This document shows positions 51,722-61,253 of a DNA stretch of 64,000 nucleotides, piece by piece (position 1 is the stretch's first letter; every line of letters begins with the position of its first letter). A program made the position numbers and the translations under genes. The stretch is from Sphingobium terrigena. Lineage in GTDB: Bacteria; Pseudomonadota; Alphaproteobacteria; Sphingomonadales; Sphingomonadaceae. The notes under the pieces were generated by a model that saw nothing but the letters and a program-made list of their open reading frames with translations, did not search any database and had not been told where the DNA came from. Location of the stretch: positions 206,911 through 270,910 of the forward strand of contig NZ_QVRA01000002.1 in assembly GCF_003591655.1 (NCBI RefSeq), written 5' to 3'.

Positions 51722-52849
51722 TCAGCGCGACTTGGCGGGATTCCAGATGGTGACGGTGCGGCCGGTCATCGCCTTGGCCACCCCTTGCAAAGTCGCCGCA
51801 TAGGCAATCAGCACATCGACCAGCGCGGCGAATGGTCCGCTCTTGGCACGGATGCCCCGCCAGATGACCAGCGCCACAGCCAGCGCGCCGACCATATAGA
51901 GCATCGGTGAGAAGCGCATTGCCAGCGCGCCCGCCGCGACGGCACCGGTCAGGATGAACAACCCGCCAAACCAGCGGATAATCTTGCGTGAGGCATATTT
52001 GAATCGGTCGATCACGGCCATGCGACGCAGTTGCGGGCGCAGATGGCTGTGGGTGTGCCAGGCGCGGGCAGCGATGCGGACCTTGCGCCGATATTCGTCT
52101 TTTCGTGCCGTTACCAGCCGTTCGCGCGCGATCACGTCCCTGGCCTTCACCAGCCGCTTGCCCGCAAAGACCACCGCCATCGAGACGGTCAGATCGTCCA
52201 GCACGCTGTCGGGGAAATCGGGATAGAGGCTGCGGCGGATCGAGAAGATCGAGCCGTCCGCGCCCAGCACATTGCCGGTGCGCGATTCCTCATCCTTCAG
52301 CCGCTCCTCGATCCGCCAGTAGAGCGACCCTACCGAGGCGGTCGCGCTTTCGCCCTGCCCGATATAATGGAGTGACCCCAGCACCCCGCCGATATCCGGG
52401 TCGGCATAGCGGGCAAGCAGGCGCTCAATCGCGTCCGGGTCGAGCAGCACATTGGCGTCGGTGAAGATCAATATGTCGCCGCGCGCACGGGCAGCGAGTT
52501 GCTTCATGCCATGCGCCTTGCCGCTGCGACCGGGGCCACGGATCAGCGTGATCAGGTCGCCCTGCGCTGCGATCAGATCGCCCGTGCCGTCGGACGATCC
52601 GTCATCGAAGGCAAGAATGTCCAGCGTCGGATGCAGCCCTTTGAGCATCGCCAGATTGGCGAGCTTTTCGGGCATCGCACCGGCTTCATTATAGGCGCAG
52701 AACAGCAAGGTGGCGCTCGGCACCGGCCCCGCGACCGGCTGTTCCGGGCATGTCGGCAGCGCGCGCAGGATCAGCGGATAGACAAGGAACGGCCACAACA
52801 CAGCGACCAGCGAGACGAGAAGGAGTGCGCCAAGCCACAGGTCGGTCAT
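51722..52849 (-). CDS. GT2 family membrane glycosyltransferase
   Basis: A 375-residue processive-type GT2 enzyme. One N-terminal helix (LGALLLVSLVAVLWPFLVYPLIL) precedes the GT-A domain with ILAFDDGSSDGTGDLI, IFTDANVLLDPDA (the DxD-like site) and a QxxRW-like region (ARAWHTHSHLRP), followed by C-terminal helices. ATG 52849 starts 2 nt after the sugar-transferase stop; TTG 52855 is an alternative. Confidence 0.88.
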   Translation of the reverse strand: MTDLWLGALLLVSLVAVLWPFLVYPLILRALPTCPEQPVAGPVPSATLLFCAYNEAGAMPEKLANLAMLKGLHPTLDILAFDDGSSDGTGDLIAAQGDLITLIRGPGRSGKAHGMKQLAARARGDILIFTDANVLLDPDAIERLLARYADPDIGGVLGSLHYIGQGESATASVGSLYWRIEERLKDEESRTGNVLGADGSIFSIRRSLYPDFPDSVLDDLTVSMAVVFAGKRLVKARDVIARERLVTARKDEYRRKVRIAARAWHTHSHLRPQLRRMAVIDRFKYASRKIIRWFGGLFILTGAVAAGALAMRFSPMLYMVGALAVALVIWRGIRAKSGPFAALVDVLIAYAATLQGVAKAMTGRTVTIWNPAKSR

Positions 52850-52851
52850 GC

Positions 52852-54201
52852 TCAATAGGCCTTGTGATGGAACAGCACGCCCAGCGTCGCAACGATGATG
52901 CGCAGGTCACGCCATACCGACCATGCGGTGACATATTCCAGGTCCGATTGCAGCCGGTCGATCAGATCCTGATGATGGTCGGTCGATCCGCGATGGCCAC
53001 GCACCTGCGCCAGGCCGGTCATGCCGGGCTTGATACAGTGGCGCGCCCAGTAACGCGCGTCGACCTCCCAATAGAGGGTGTCGCCCGCCTTGGCCGCGGC
53101 GGCGTGGGGACGCGGGCCGACAATGCTCATATCGCCCTTCAACACGTTGAAAAGCTGGGGCAGTTCGTCGATGCTGGACTTGCGCAGGAACGCCCCGACG
53201 CGGGTGACCCGGTCATCGTCGCGCGCGGTCAGCCTCTCGGCCTTGCGGTCGCTGGCGTCGGCGCGCATCGAACGAAATTTGTATATCTGGAAGGATCGCC
53301 CATCCTTGCCGATGCGGGGCTGGCGGAAGATGACCGGGCCGGGGCTGGTGAGTTTCACCGCCAGCGCAGCGACGATCAGAACCGGCGAGAGGAGGATAGT
53401 GGCAGCACCGGCGACGATCAGGTCGAACAGGCGCTTGATCAGCCGATCGCGAAACTGGAGCGGCCCGCCCGCGACGATGATGGTCGGTTGGCCGTCAAAT
53501 TCATCGACCCGCGCAGGCGCGAAGCGGAGCAGTTCGGGGACGACGATTTCGCCCCGCGCCGACAGCGATTTGAGCGCGGCTGACCAGTCGTCCATGCGGT
53601 CGAGCGGACAGGCGACGATGACCCGTTCGGCCATGCCGACCGCCTGGGCGAGGCGCGCCGCCATGTCGGCATCATGCCGTTCGGGGCGAAGGTCAGCGGC
53701 ATCCGCTTCGATGATCAGCATGTGCGGGCCGGTTTCGATGGCGACGCCATCCATGATCACGGCGGTCAGATGCGGCACTTCGCCCAGCAACCTCTTAGCC
53801 AGCCGCACGACGACGAGCCGCACAAGTGCAACGGCGACCGCGCCCAGCGCCAGCCCGACGATGAAGGTCAGACGCGATAATTGTTCGGCGATCTTGCCCA
53901 GATAGACGATCAGCAGCATCAGCAGAGCCGCCTGCGCCAGCGCCAGCAGCGCGCGGAAAATGCCGCGCCGGACATTTTCCAGACTGTGGATGCCATAGCC
54001 CCCACCCTGCACGCCCAGCAGCGCATAAAGCGGCGCGATCATCGCGAACATGACGAGGCCGTGGGGCTTGCCCGGCTCCCCCCACAGCGCGCCCAGCACG
54101 AACCAGTTGGCCGCCAGAAACGCGCCGAACAGCCCCGCCATGTCGCCAGCCAGGCACAGGGCATAGAGCCGCAGCCGGACCATTTCCTTGGAGACTGTCA
54201 C
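52852..54201 (-). CDS. Initiating sugar-phosphate transferase (polyprenyl glycosylphosphotransferase)
   Basis: A 449-residue membrane enzyme that transfers a hexose-1-phosphate to undecaprenyl phosphate, the first step of repeat-unit assembly. Four N-terminal helices and a CoA-binding-like domain are followed by the catalytic region: KRLFDLIVAGAATILLSP, FRQPRIGKDGRSFQIYKFRSM, LRKSSIDELPQLFNVLKGDMSIVGPRP and IKPGMTGLAQVRG, all typical of the WcaJ/GumD group. The start is uncertain; GTG 54201 is used, with a GGGGC site upstream, and ATG 54183 is possible. Confidence 0.92.
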   Translation of the reverse strand: MTVSKEMVRLRLYALCLAGDMAGLFGAFLAANWFVLGALWGEPGKPHGLVMFAMIAPLYALLGVQGGGYGIHSLENVRRGIFRALLALAQAALLMLLIVYLGKIAEQLSRLTFIVGLALGAVAVALVRLVVVRLAKRLLGEVPHLTAVIMDGVAIETGPHMLIIEADAADLRPERHDADMAARLAQAVGMAERVIVACPLDRMDDWSAALKSLSARGEIVVPELLRFAPARVDEFDGQPTIIVAGGPLQFRDRLIKRLFDLIVAGAATILLSPVLIVAALAVKLTSPGPVIFRQPRIGKDGRSFQIYKFRSMRADASDRKAERLTARDDDRVTRVGAFLRKSSIDELPQLFNVLKGDMSIVGPRPHAAAAKAGDTLYWEVDARYWARHCIKPGMTGLAQVRGHRGSTDHHQDLIDRLQSDLEYVTAWSVWRDLRIIVATLGVLFHHKAY

Positions 54202-54269
54202 TGATGCGCCCCGATTATCGCCATGCGCCCCGTTGGCACCGGGCGCGGCTGGTTGCAAGGGGGCTATTC

Positions 54270-54380
54270 CTCCCCGGCACAGGGAGGGGGACCACTGCGA
54301 AGCAGTGGTGGAGGGGGGAGCGTCTTACTCCCGCCCCCTCCGTCGGCCATTCTGGCCGCCACCTCCCCGCAAGCGGGGAG
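54270..54380. repeat. Multi-hairpin intergenic element inside the exopolysaccharide locus
   Basis: Three local hairpins: a CCTCCCC/GGGAGGG pair around 54270-54289, a perfect ACCACTGC-GAA-GCAGTGGT (54291-54309), and a perfect CTCCCCGC-AA-GCGGGGAG (54363-54380). It fills most of the 182-bp gap between the amidotransferase and sugar-transferase genes and probably splits the locus into two transcripts or gene-expression levels. No coding sequence was seen. Confidence 0.75.
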
Positions 54381-54383
54381 AAA

Positions 54384-56279
54384 TCATATCCCGAACAGCC
54401 GCTCCAGCGACTTGTCGAGCATCAGTAATTGCCACAGCAGCCGCCCATGATCGGCCATACCGGATTTGTGGTCCGCAGCGATTTTGGCCAGCGCTCTGGT
54501 GTCGAACCAGCCGGTGCGCGCCAGCGATGATCCGCCCGCGATGGCCGTTGCCTCGCCTGCCAGCGCGCCACGAAACCAGGCGCTGATCGGAGTCACGAAA
54601 CCCATTTTCTGGCGGTAGAGTATGTCCTGCGGCAGATAGGGTTCCATCGCCTTTTTCAGCAGATATTTGCCGCTATTGCCGCGAATGCGCTGGTTGACGG
54701 GCAGGCGCGCGGCAAATTCGACGAGGCGGTGGTCAAGCAAAGGCTCGCGCGCTTCCAGGCTGACGGCCATGCTCATCCGGTCGGTCTTGGTGAGGATATC
54801 GCCGGGCAGCCAGATGCGGATATCGGCATATTGGGCGCGGTCGAGCGGATCGCGCGCGGGGGCGTCGGCCATCGCCTTGATATAGCGATCCTCGGCGCGA
54901 TAGGCACCCAGCCGACTTTTCATGTCCTGGCTATAGAGGCGATGGCGCAGCGCGTGCGGCGTCACTCCGACCGAGGCAGCATAGGCGGCACCGCCCTCCC
55001 CCGCCAGTTCCAGGAAAGTCGATTTGGCCCTGAGCGCGCGCGGCGCCCAGTCGGCCTTGGGATAATATTTGCCCAGCGTCCCGAACAAGGGCTGACGGAC
55101 AGACGCGGGAATGAGGCCGCGCAGCCGCTCCCCCTGCATCTGGAAGCGGTGGCGGCGATAGCCTGCAAAGGCTTCGTCCGCGCCATCGCCCGACAACGCC
55201 ACCGTCACCTGTTCGCGCGCCAGTTCGCACACGCGGAAGGTCGGCAAGGCGGAAGCGTCGGCAAAGGGTTCGTCGAAATGGAAGGCAAGCCGGTCGATCA
55301 GGCCATAATCATCGGGCGATACTATGCGGGTGCGGTGATCGGTCGCAAAGCGGCGGGCGATGCGATCGGCAAAGGCGGTTTCATCAAGCGAGGCTACGTC
55401 GAAACCGATGGTGCAGGTCTTGACCGCCTGAGTAGAGGCTTCGGCCATCAGAGCGACGACGCTGCTGCTGTCCACCCCGCCCGACAGGAACGCGCCGAGC
55501 GGCACATCAGCGACCATGCGGGACCGGACCGCCTGCCGCATCAATGCGACCAGTTCTTCTTCCAGTTCCTGCGGTTTTGCCTTGGTGCGATCGGCGAAGC
55601 TGATGTCCCAATAGCGTTGCGGCTGCGGCAAGGGGCGTCCGCGCACCAGCCGCAGCGTTTCGCCCGCGCCCAGTTTCCGCACGCCCGCGACCAAGCAAGC
55701 GTCGTCGGGGACATAGCCATAGGCCATATAATCCTCGACCGCTGACAGGTCCGGCGCGCGGCGCAGCAGCGGATGCGCCAGCAGGCTTTTCAGTTCCGAT
55801 CCGAAGATCAGGCTGCCGTCGGACAGCAGCGCATAATGGAGCGGCTTGACCCCCAGCCGGTCGCGCACCAGCCAGAGCGACTGCGCCCGCGCGTCGAACA
55901 GGGCGAAGGCGAACATGCCATTGAAGCGGTGGACGCACTCCTCACCCCATTGGCGATAGCCGTGGAGGATGACTTCGGTGTCGCTATGGGTGCGGAAGAT
56001 GTGGCCCTTGGCCTCCAGCTCGGCGCGCACTTCGCCGAAATTGTATATTTCGCCGTTGAAGATGACCGCCAGGCTTTCATCCTCGGTCAGCATCGGCTGG
56101 GCGCCGGCCTCCAGGTCGATGATCGACAGGCGAAGATGGCCTAGCCCTACGCCGGGCGCGGTCCAGATGCCGCTGCCGTCCGGGCCGCGATGCGGCATCG
56201 CGTCCAGCATGGCGCGCACCCGCGCGGGATCGACGGGCTTGGCCGTTTCGAGATGGAAGATGCCTGCTATGCCGCACAT
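54384..56279 (-). CDS. XrtA-system amidotransferase (asparagine-synthase-like)
   Basis: A 631-residue class II glutamine amidotransferase joined to an asparagine-synthase domain. Cys2 (MCGIAGIF) is the N-terminal nucleophile, FNGEIYN binds glutamine, and SGGVDSSSV is the ATP-pyrophosphatase loop near residue 262. Placement directly after xrtA matches the amidotransferase of PEP-CTERM/exosortase loci (TIGR03108), which is thought to modify the polysaccharide rather than make asparagine. The C-terminus lies beside the repeat element. Confidence 0.9.
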   Translation of the reverse strand: MCGIAGIFHLETAKPVDPARVRAMLDAMPHRGPDGSGIWTAPGVGLGHLRLSIIDLEAGAQPMLTEDESLAVIFNGEIYNFGEVRAELEAKGHIFRTHSDTEVILHGYRQWGEECVHRFNGMFAFALFDARAQSLWLVRDRLGVKPLHYALLSDGSLIFGSELKSLLAHPLLRRAPDLSAVEDYMAYGYVPDDACLVAGVRKLGAGETLRLVRGRPLPQPQRYWDISFADRTKAKPQELEEELVALMRQAVRSRMVADVPLGAFLSGGVDSSSVVALMAEASTQAVKTCTIGFDVASLDETAFADRIARRFATDHRTRIVSPDDYGLIDRLAFHFDEPFADASALPTFRVCELAREQVTVALSGDGADEAFAGYRRHRFQMQGERLRGLIPASVRQPLFGTLGKYYPKADWAPRALRAKSTFLELAGEGGAAYAASVGVTPHALRHRLYSQDMKSRLGAYRAEDRYIKAMADAPARDPLDRAQYADIRIWLPGDILTKTDRMSMAVSLEAREPLLDHRLVEFAARLPVNQRIRGNSGKYLLKKAMEPYLPQDILYRQKMGFVTPISAWFRGALAGEATAIAGGSSLARTGWFDTRALAKIAADHKSGMADHGRLLWQLLMLDKSLERLFGI

Positions 56280-56289
56280 GCCAACCGCC

Positions 56290-57825
56290 CTAGCGCAAGC
56301 CCATCGCGCGGTCAGCCAGAAGTTTCGTGTCGCCCAAATCTGTCAGGAAGGCGCTGATCGCGGCGTCGGCAGGCTGGCCTTCGCCTTCCTGCACCGAAAT
56401 CAGGATGGCCACGGCGCGCTGGTCCTGTCCCAGCAGGCGGGCCTTCATCGTTTCGATCTTGACCGTGGGTCGGCTGCCGGTCGGCGCGCCCTGCCCCACG
56501 ATATAGAAACTCACGACATGGCGGACCACCGGACCGGGCGCAGTGATCTGCTCACCGCGCGCATTGGCTGGCGCGCGAGCGGGTGAGGACCAGACCCATG
56601 GGCCGTCGGGGTCCGCCGCGCCCTGACCAAAGCCGACCAGTTCGCGGCCTTCATCCTGCCGGGCGTAAGCGACGATGGTGAGATCGACGATCTGCCCCGC
56701 GCCGTTGCGATAATGGCCGGTGACGCGATGGTCGGCGCCATCGAAACGGGGTGTCCAGGGGTAAGCCTGCACGGCGTCGGTGCGGGTCCAGCCCTTCACC
56801 ACCGGCAGATCGATTCGTTCAGGAAGCGGGTCCGCATTCGCGGCTGTCGCGGCCAGCCAGAGCGGCGCGGCGACGATCAGCGCGAGGGCGACCCCCGCTA
56901 CCGTGCCGGTCGATGTCCGATGCCGGACCGCGCCCTGCAACTGCGCTGGATCGAACCAGGGATCGCCCGGCTTGCGGTCGAAAAAGGGCCAGGCGGTGGC
57001 CATCACGATGATCATGATGATCGCGAAGAATGCCCAGCCATAGACGACATGGTCGAATCCTACCGCCGCGTCCACGCTGGTCAGATGTGCGACCAAGATG
57101 GTGACGAAGGCGCGCACGCCATTGGCCAGCACCGACAGACCCAGCGCGCCGGTCATGAACAGGATGCGGCGCGGCCAGGTGCGGAAGCAGACATTGCACA
57201 CCAGCACACCATAAGCGGTCATGGCGATCAGGAATTTCGCACCCGAACAGGCTTCGGCCACCTCGAAATAGCCGGTCGGCGTGGTGATGAAGATACCCTC
57301 CATATGGGCTGGCACCCCCGACAAGTCGAGGAAGAGCATGGCCAGCCGCGCCGTCACCAGTTGGAGCGGCGGGACGATCTCCTCGCCGAAAGGCACCATG
57401 AAGAAGGCGTAGAAGAGCGGGAAGATGAGCGCGCGGGCAACCGCCGGTCCCAGCAGCGCGATGGTCGCGCCCTGTAGCATCACCACCAGCGCGCCGTGCC
57501 GCACCATCGCCACGCCCGCCGCTGCGCCGACCAGCCAGGCCAGCGCACCCAGCGCCAGCCAGATCAGCCCCGGCGTCCAGGCAACCGGCTCCAGCTGGCG
57601 CAGACCGGGCAGGCGTTGCTGCACCAGCCAGGCGATCAGTGGCGGAATGAACAGGCAATGGCCGAAGGTGGAGGCGTTCCACCAGATCGAGACCATCGAC
57701 CAGACATCGGCATGGAACAGCGCCAAAATGGTAAAGGCCACCACGCCCAACGCGATCAGATGGCCGCGCCATCCGGTGAGGTCCACCAGCGGCATCCGGC
57801 CAAGCGGCAGCGCGCGCACGGTCAT
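56290..57825 (-). CDS. xrtA: Exosortase A fused to an EpsI-like domain
   Basis: A 511-residue inner-membrane transpeptidase. The first ~285 residues are exosortase (EpsH) with about eight helices and the catalytic triad Cys193 (EACSGAKF), Arg238 (NGVRAF) and His259 (FDHVVYGW). Residues about 305-511 form an EpsI-like (DUF3485) domain outside the membrane core. Exosortases cut PEP-CTERM tails and attach proteins to the surface or matrix; no PEP-CTERM gene is seen here. The ATG at 57825 overlaps the glycosyltransferase stop by 4 nt. Confidence 0.93.
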   Translation of the reverse strand: MTVRALPLGRMPLVDLTGWRGHLIALGVVAFTILALFHADVWSMVSIWWNASTFGHCLFIPPLIAWLVQQRLPGLRQLEPVAWTPGLIWLALGALAWLVGAAAGVAMVRHGALVVMLQGATIALLGPAVARALIFPLFYAFFMVPFGEEIVPPLQLVTARLAMLFLDLSGVPAHMEGIFITTPTGYFEVAEACSGAKFLIAMTAYGVLVCNVCFRTWPRRILFMTGALGLSVLANGVRAFVTILVAHLTSVDAAVGFDHVVYGWAFFAIIMIIVMATAWPFFDRKPGDPWFDPAQLQGAVRHRTSTGTVAGVALALIVAAPLWLAATAANADPLPERIDLPVVKGWTRTDAVQAYPWTPRFDGADHRVTGHYRNGAGQIVDLTIVAYARQDEGRELVGFGQGAADPDGPWVWSSPARAPANARGEQITAPGPVVRHVVSFYIVGQGAPTGSRPTVKIETMKARLLGQDQRAVAILISVQEGEGQPADAAISAFLTDLGDTKLLADRAMGLR

Positions 57826-59045
57826 GCCGCCTGCGACCCCGCGTCGCACCCGAACAGCAGATCGGGCAGTCCGGCCAGCGTTGCCGACCAGCGATAGCGG
57901 GCCTCCATCCGTTCGCGCGCGGCCACGCCCAACCGGGCAGCGCGCGCGGGATCGGCAAGCAGGGCGATGACTTTGGCGGCCTCTTCCGCCGGGTTGGCCG
58001 CGACCAGAAATTCGGCGCCGTCTGTAGCGTCTATCCCTTCGGCGGCCTGCGGAGAGGCGACGACGGGCCGGGCCATCGCCATCGCCTCCAGTACCTTGTT
58101 CTGGATGCCGCGCGCGATTCGTAACGGCGCGACGACGACATCAGCCGCCGCTAGCCAGCCGCGCACATCTGGGACGCCGCCAGTGACGATCACGCCCGGC
58201 AGATCGGCCAACGCCTCGACCGCCTTGGCCGGATTGCGGCCAACGATCGCGAAGCGGGCATGCGGGTGGACGGTCTGGATGGCGGGCAAGGTCTGGCGCG
58301 CGAAACTTTCCACCGCCTCGACATTGGGGCGATAATCCATCTGGCCGGTAAAAACGAGCAGCGGGCCGGTGCCATGGTCAATGGCGGGAAAGGCGGCGGC
58401 GGGGTTGAAATAATCGAGCGCCACGCCATTTTCCAGCGCAACGATACGGTCCGCTCCCAGCCCGCAGGCGGCGCGAAACAGTGCCGCTTCGGCTTCGCTG
58501 ACGAAGGTGCAGGCATCGGCGCGCTGAGCGATGGCGCGCTCGAAATCGAGCAACACCCGTCCCTCGCGCCGGTTGATCCAGGCCATCGGGCCGGAGCCTT
58601 CCGCGCCATAAGCAGCATATTTGGCCGAATCGAAATCGACGAAATCCATCAGGAAACGGACATTGGAGGCCAGCGTCGGCACGAAATGCGCCATCTGCGC
58701 CGAATAGGCGACGACCGCCCGCACGGGGCGCTGCGCCAATGTCTGGGCCACCCATTGATGCAGGCCGGGATGATCGAACAGCGACACCAGCAGCGACTGG
58801 CGTTTGGCGAGGCCGGTCAGCCCGGCAACGACCTTCGACCGGTCGCGCCGGAGCAGACACTGGCTGGCGGCGACCTGCGCCAGTTCACCTGCATAGCCCA
58901 TGTCGCGATCATCATCGCCAAAGCAGCCGACATGGACCGGCGCAATCGCTGCGAGGCGCTTCAGCAAATGATAGGAGCGGATCTTGTCGCCGCGATCGGG
59001 CGGGAACGGGATGCGATGACACAGGAACAGGATGTCGCCGGTCAT
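57822..59045 (-). CDS. XrtA-system glycosyltransferase (TIGR03087-like)
   Basis: A 407-residue GT-B enzyme starting DILFLCHRIPFPPDRGDKIRSYHLLKRL, the hallmark of the exosortase-associated glycosyltransferase family, with LLVFTGQMDYRPNVEAV, GIQNKVLEAMAMARPVVAS and the EA-rich donor site. The ATG at 59045 overlaps the FemAB stop by 4 nt. It is expected to extend the exopolysaccharide unit in the cytoplasm. Confidence 0.92.
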   Translation of the reverse strand: MTGDILFLCHRIPFPPDRGDKIRSYHLLKRLAAIAPVHVGCFGDDDRDMGYAGELAQVAASQCLLRRDRSKVVAGLTGLAKRQSLLVSLFDHPGLHQWVAQTLAQRPVRAVVAYSAQMAHFVPTLASNVRFLMDFVDFDSAKYAAYGAEGSGPMAWINRREGRVLLDFERAIAQRADACTFVSEAEAALFRAACGLGADRIVALENGVALDYFNPAAAFPAIDHGTGPLLVFTGQMDYRPNVEAVESFARQTLPAIQTVHPHARFAIVGRNPAKAVEALADLPGVIVTGGVPDVRGWLAAADVVVAPLRIARGIQNKVLEAMAMARPVVASPQAAEGIDATDGAEFLVAANPAEEAAKVIALLADPARAARLGVAARERMEARYRWSATLAGLPDLLFGCDAGSQAA

Positions 59046-60115
59046 CCCAGCCCCCGCGCAATATGCGGGCCGATCCAGGTCGCGATCGATTCGGGCAGCT
59101 TCTTCCAAAGCGCCACCTTGCGCCGATATTGCGGCGAAAGCGGATTGACGTCGCGCGTCTCCTTGCCCGGCGCGGTGCGCAGATAATAGCCGAGCGGTTC
59201 GCCTTCAAAGCCCCAGCTCTTTTTCCACGCAGCAGGACCGGTGCCGACCTTCGACCGGCCAAAGTCGAAGGTCGTCAGGCCACGCTCGCGCGACTGGCGC
59301 ATCAGCAGGAAGTAAAGGACTTCGTTGGACCGCATCGCCCGCGCCCCCTCCGCCGCGCCGTGCCAGTATGGCATACAGGCACCGCGATGATAGAGGCTGA
59401 TGACCGCCGACAGCGGCTTGCCGTCCTTCGACACCACAGCAATGTCCGCGTCCTCGCCCAGCCGATCAAGCATGGCGTCGAACAGCGCGCGAGGGAATAC
59501 CGGCGTGCCCAGATTATGAACGCTATGGGCATAGAGGCGATAATGAATGTCGCGCAGCCGTTTGTCGCGGCCACATTCGAAGGTCAGATCGTTGCCCAGC
59601 CCTTTGCGGATTTCTGCGCGGTGGCGCTTGGGCACGGCCTTGAGTTCCGCCTCGTCATCGGCAGCCAGCGGTCGGGAGAAGCCCAGATAGGCGTCGGCCT
59701 TCTCCTGCCACACTGGGCCACCGGGGGCTTCCCCGCCGCGCAGCTCCAGCGTGGAACAGCCCAGCTTCTCCGCCATTGTCCAGGCAGCATCCGCCAACGC
59801 CGGTCCAGCCTTCCGATGGGTGGTCAGCAGGCCACCATCGACGGCAAAACCACTACCCACCAGCGCCCGACCGAACAAAGCGGAGCGGATATAGGTGAGC
59901 GGCAGCAGGCCGATAATGTCGCCGCCCGCCATCCGTGCGACCAGCATCTTGGCTTTCTGGCCCGTCCCTGCCTCCACGCCCATGATCCAGGCGGGACGAT
60001 GAAAGGGCGTCGAATCGGGATGCGCGCAGACCCAGGCGTCGAGTTCGGCGACACAGGCGGCGTCGGTCAGCCGCGCCTCCTCGACGATGACGGCCAGTCC
60101 GCTAATCATATTCAT
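59042..60115 (-). CDS. XrtA-system FemAB-like protein, copy 1
   Basis: A 357-residue FemAB/GNAT-fold protein (TIGR03019-like) of exosortase loci; FemAB proteins transfer amino acids or acyl groups from tRNA or CoA donors, but the role here is unproven. Typical segments are STPFHRPAWIMGVEAGTGQ, NLGTPVFPRALF and TFDFGRSKVGTGPAAWKKSWGF. It is a tandem paralogue of the next gene. ATG 60115 is used because AGGA lies 9 nt upstream; ATG 60124 is an alternative. Confidence 0.88.
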   Translation of the reverse strand: MNMISGLAVIVEEARLTDAACVAELDAWVCAHPDSTPFHRPAWIMGVEAGTGQKAKMLVARMAGGDIIGLLPLTYIRSALFGRALVGSGFAVDGGLLTTHRKAGPALADAAWTMAEKLGCSTLELRGGEAPGGPVWQEKADAYLGFSRPLAADDEAELKAVPKRHRAEIRKGLGNDLTFECGRDKRLRDIHYRLYAHSVHNLGTPVFPRALFDAMLDRLGEDADIAVVSKDGKPLSAVISLYHRGACMPYWHGAAEGARAMRSNEVLYFLLMRQSRERGLTTFDFGRSKVGTGPAAWKKSWGFEGEPLGYYLRTAPGKETRDVNPLSPQYRRKVALWKKLPESIATWIGPHIARGLG

Positions 60116-60182
60116 GGACGTCATTCCTGTTACCACCCTGCCGCCCGGTCTATATGTGGGGACTGAACATTTCGTATCCGTT

Positions 60183-61253
60183 TCAACCAAGACCGCGCGA
60201 AATTAGCGGGCCTAAGACGTTGGCGATCGGCAGCGGCAATTTTTTCCAGAGCGCGATGCGGCGCTGATAGCGGGCGCTGCCGGGATCGACATCGCGCCGC
60301 ACGCCGTCCGCCGACCAGCCATGATAGAACAGTGGTTTAGGATCGAAGCCAAAGCTTTTTTTCCACGCCGCCTGGCCGCTGCCGACCTTCGACCGGCCAA
60401 AGTCGAAATGGGTCATGCCGCGCGCACGGCCATGGGCCATCAGGCGATAATACATCAGTTCATTGGACCGCAGTCGTCGTGCGTCCGCCAGGCCGCCGCC
60501 CCAATAGGGCATGACCCGGCCCTGATGATAGAGTGTCAGCACAGCGGAGACCGGCCGCTCACCCTCGCGAATGATCAATATGTCGGCATCCGTCCCGAAA
60601 TGGTCCAGCACCGCGCGGAACAGTCGGGGCGGGAAAACGGGGGTGCCAAGGTTGCGGACGCTGGTCGCATAAATATGGAAATGGTCGCGCAAATGGCGCG
60701 CCTCACGACCGATCTCCACGCTCAGCGCCGGATTGGCGAGCGCCTTGCGCAGTTCCGCGCGATGCTTACGCGGGACGGCTAGCAGTTCCGCTTCGTCATC
60801 GGCGGCCAGAGGACGGACGAAACCGACATGCGCGCCGTCCAGCCGCTGCCAATTGTCGCCCGGTGTCGGACCACCCCGCAATTCCAGCGACAGGCCGCCG
60901 CGCTCCGTCGCCAGTGTTTGGGCCGCCGTCGCCAGCACGGCAACGGCGCGCTGGTCATCCGCCAATATGCCGCCATCGACTGCGAAGGCGGTGGACACCA
61001 GAGCCTCACCGAACAGGTAGCTGCGCACATGGTGCAGGGGCAGGATGCCGCTGATCCGCCCCGACGGCCCAACCGCCGCCAGCAACAGCGCGCAATTACC
61101 GGTCGCCTGTTCGACCGCCAACTGCCATGCCGGACGGTGGAAGGGCGATCCATCGGCATGACCCAGTACGAAGGCATCGACCGCGCGCGCCTGCGCCGGG
61201 TCGGTCAGGTCCATCATGGTGACGGCCATGCCTGCGCCGTTGCCCAGCATCAT
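60183..61253 (-). CDS. XrtA-system FemAB-like protein, copy 2
   Basis: A 356-residue paralogue of the preceding FemAB protein, with the matching segments GSPFHRPAWQLAVEQATG, RNLGTPVFPPRLF and FDFGRSKVGSGQAAWKKSFGF. By eye, about half the residues are identical over the aligned C-terminal part. The ATG at 61253 overlaps the deacetylase stop by 4 nt. The two copies may act on different acceptors or form a heterodimer. Confidence 0.88.
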   Translation of the reverse strand: MMLGNGAGMAVTMMDLTDPAQARAVDAFVLGHADGSPFHRPAWQLAVEQATGNCALLLAAVGPSGRISGILPLHHVRSYLFGEALVSTAFAVDGGILADDQRAVAVLATAAQTLATERGGLSLELRGGPTPGDNWQRLDGAHVGFVRPLAADDEAELLAVPRKHRAELRKALANPALSVEIGREARHLRDHFHIYATSVRNLGTPVFPPRLFRAVLDHFGTDADILIIREGERPVSAVLTLYHQGRVMPYWGGGLADARRLRSNELMYYRLMAHGRARGMTHFDFGRSKVGSGQAAWKKSFGFDPKPLFYHGWSADGVRRDVDPGSARYQRRIALWKKLPLPIANVLGPLISRGLG

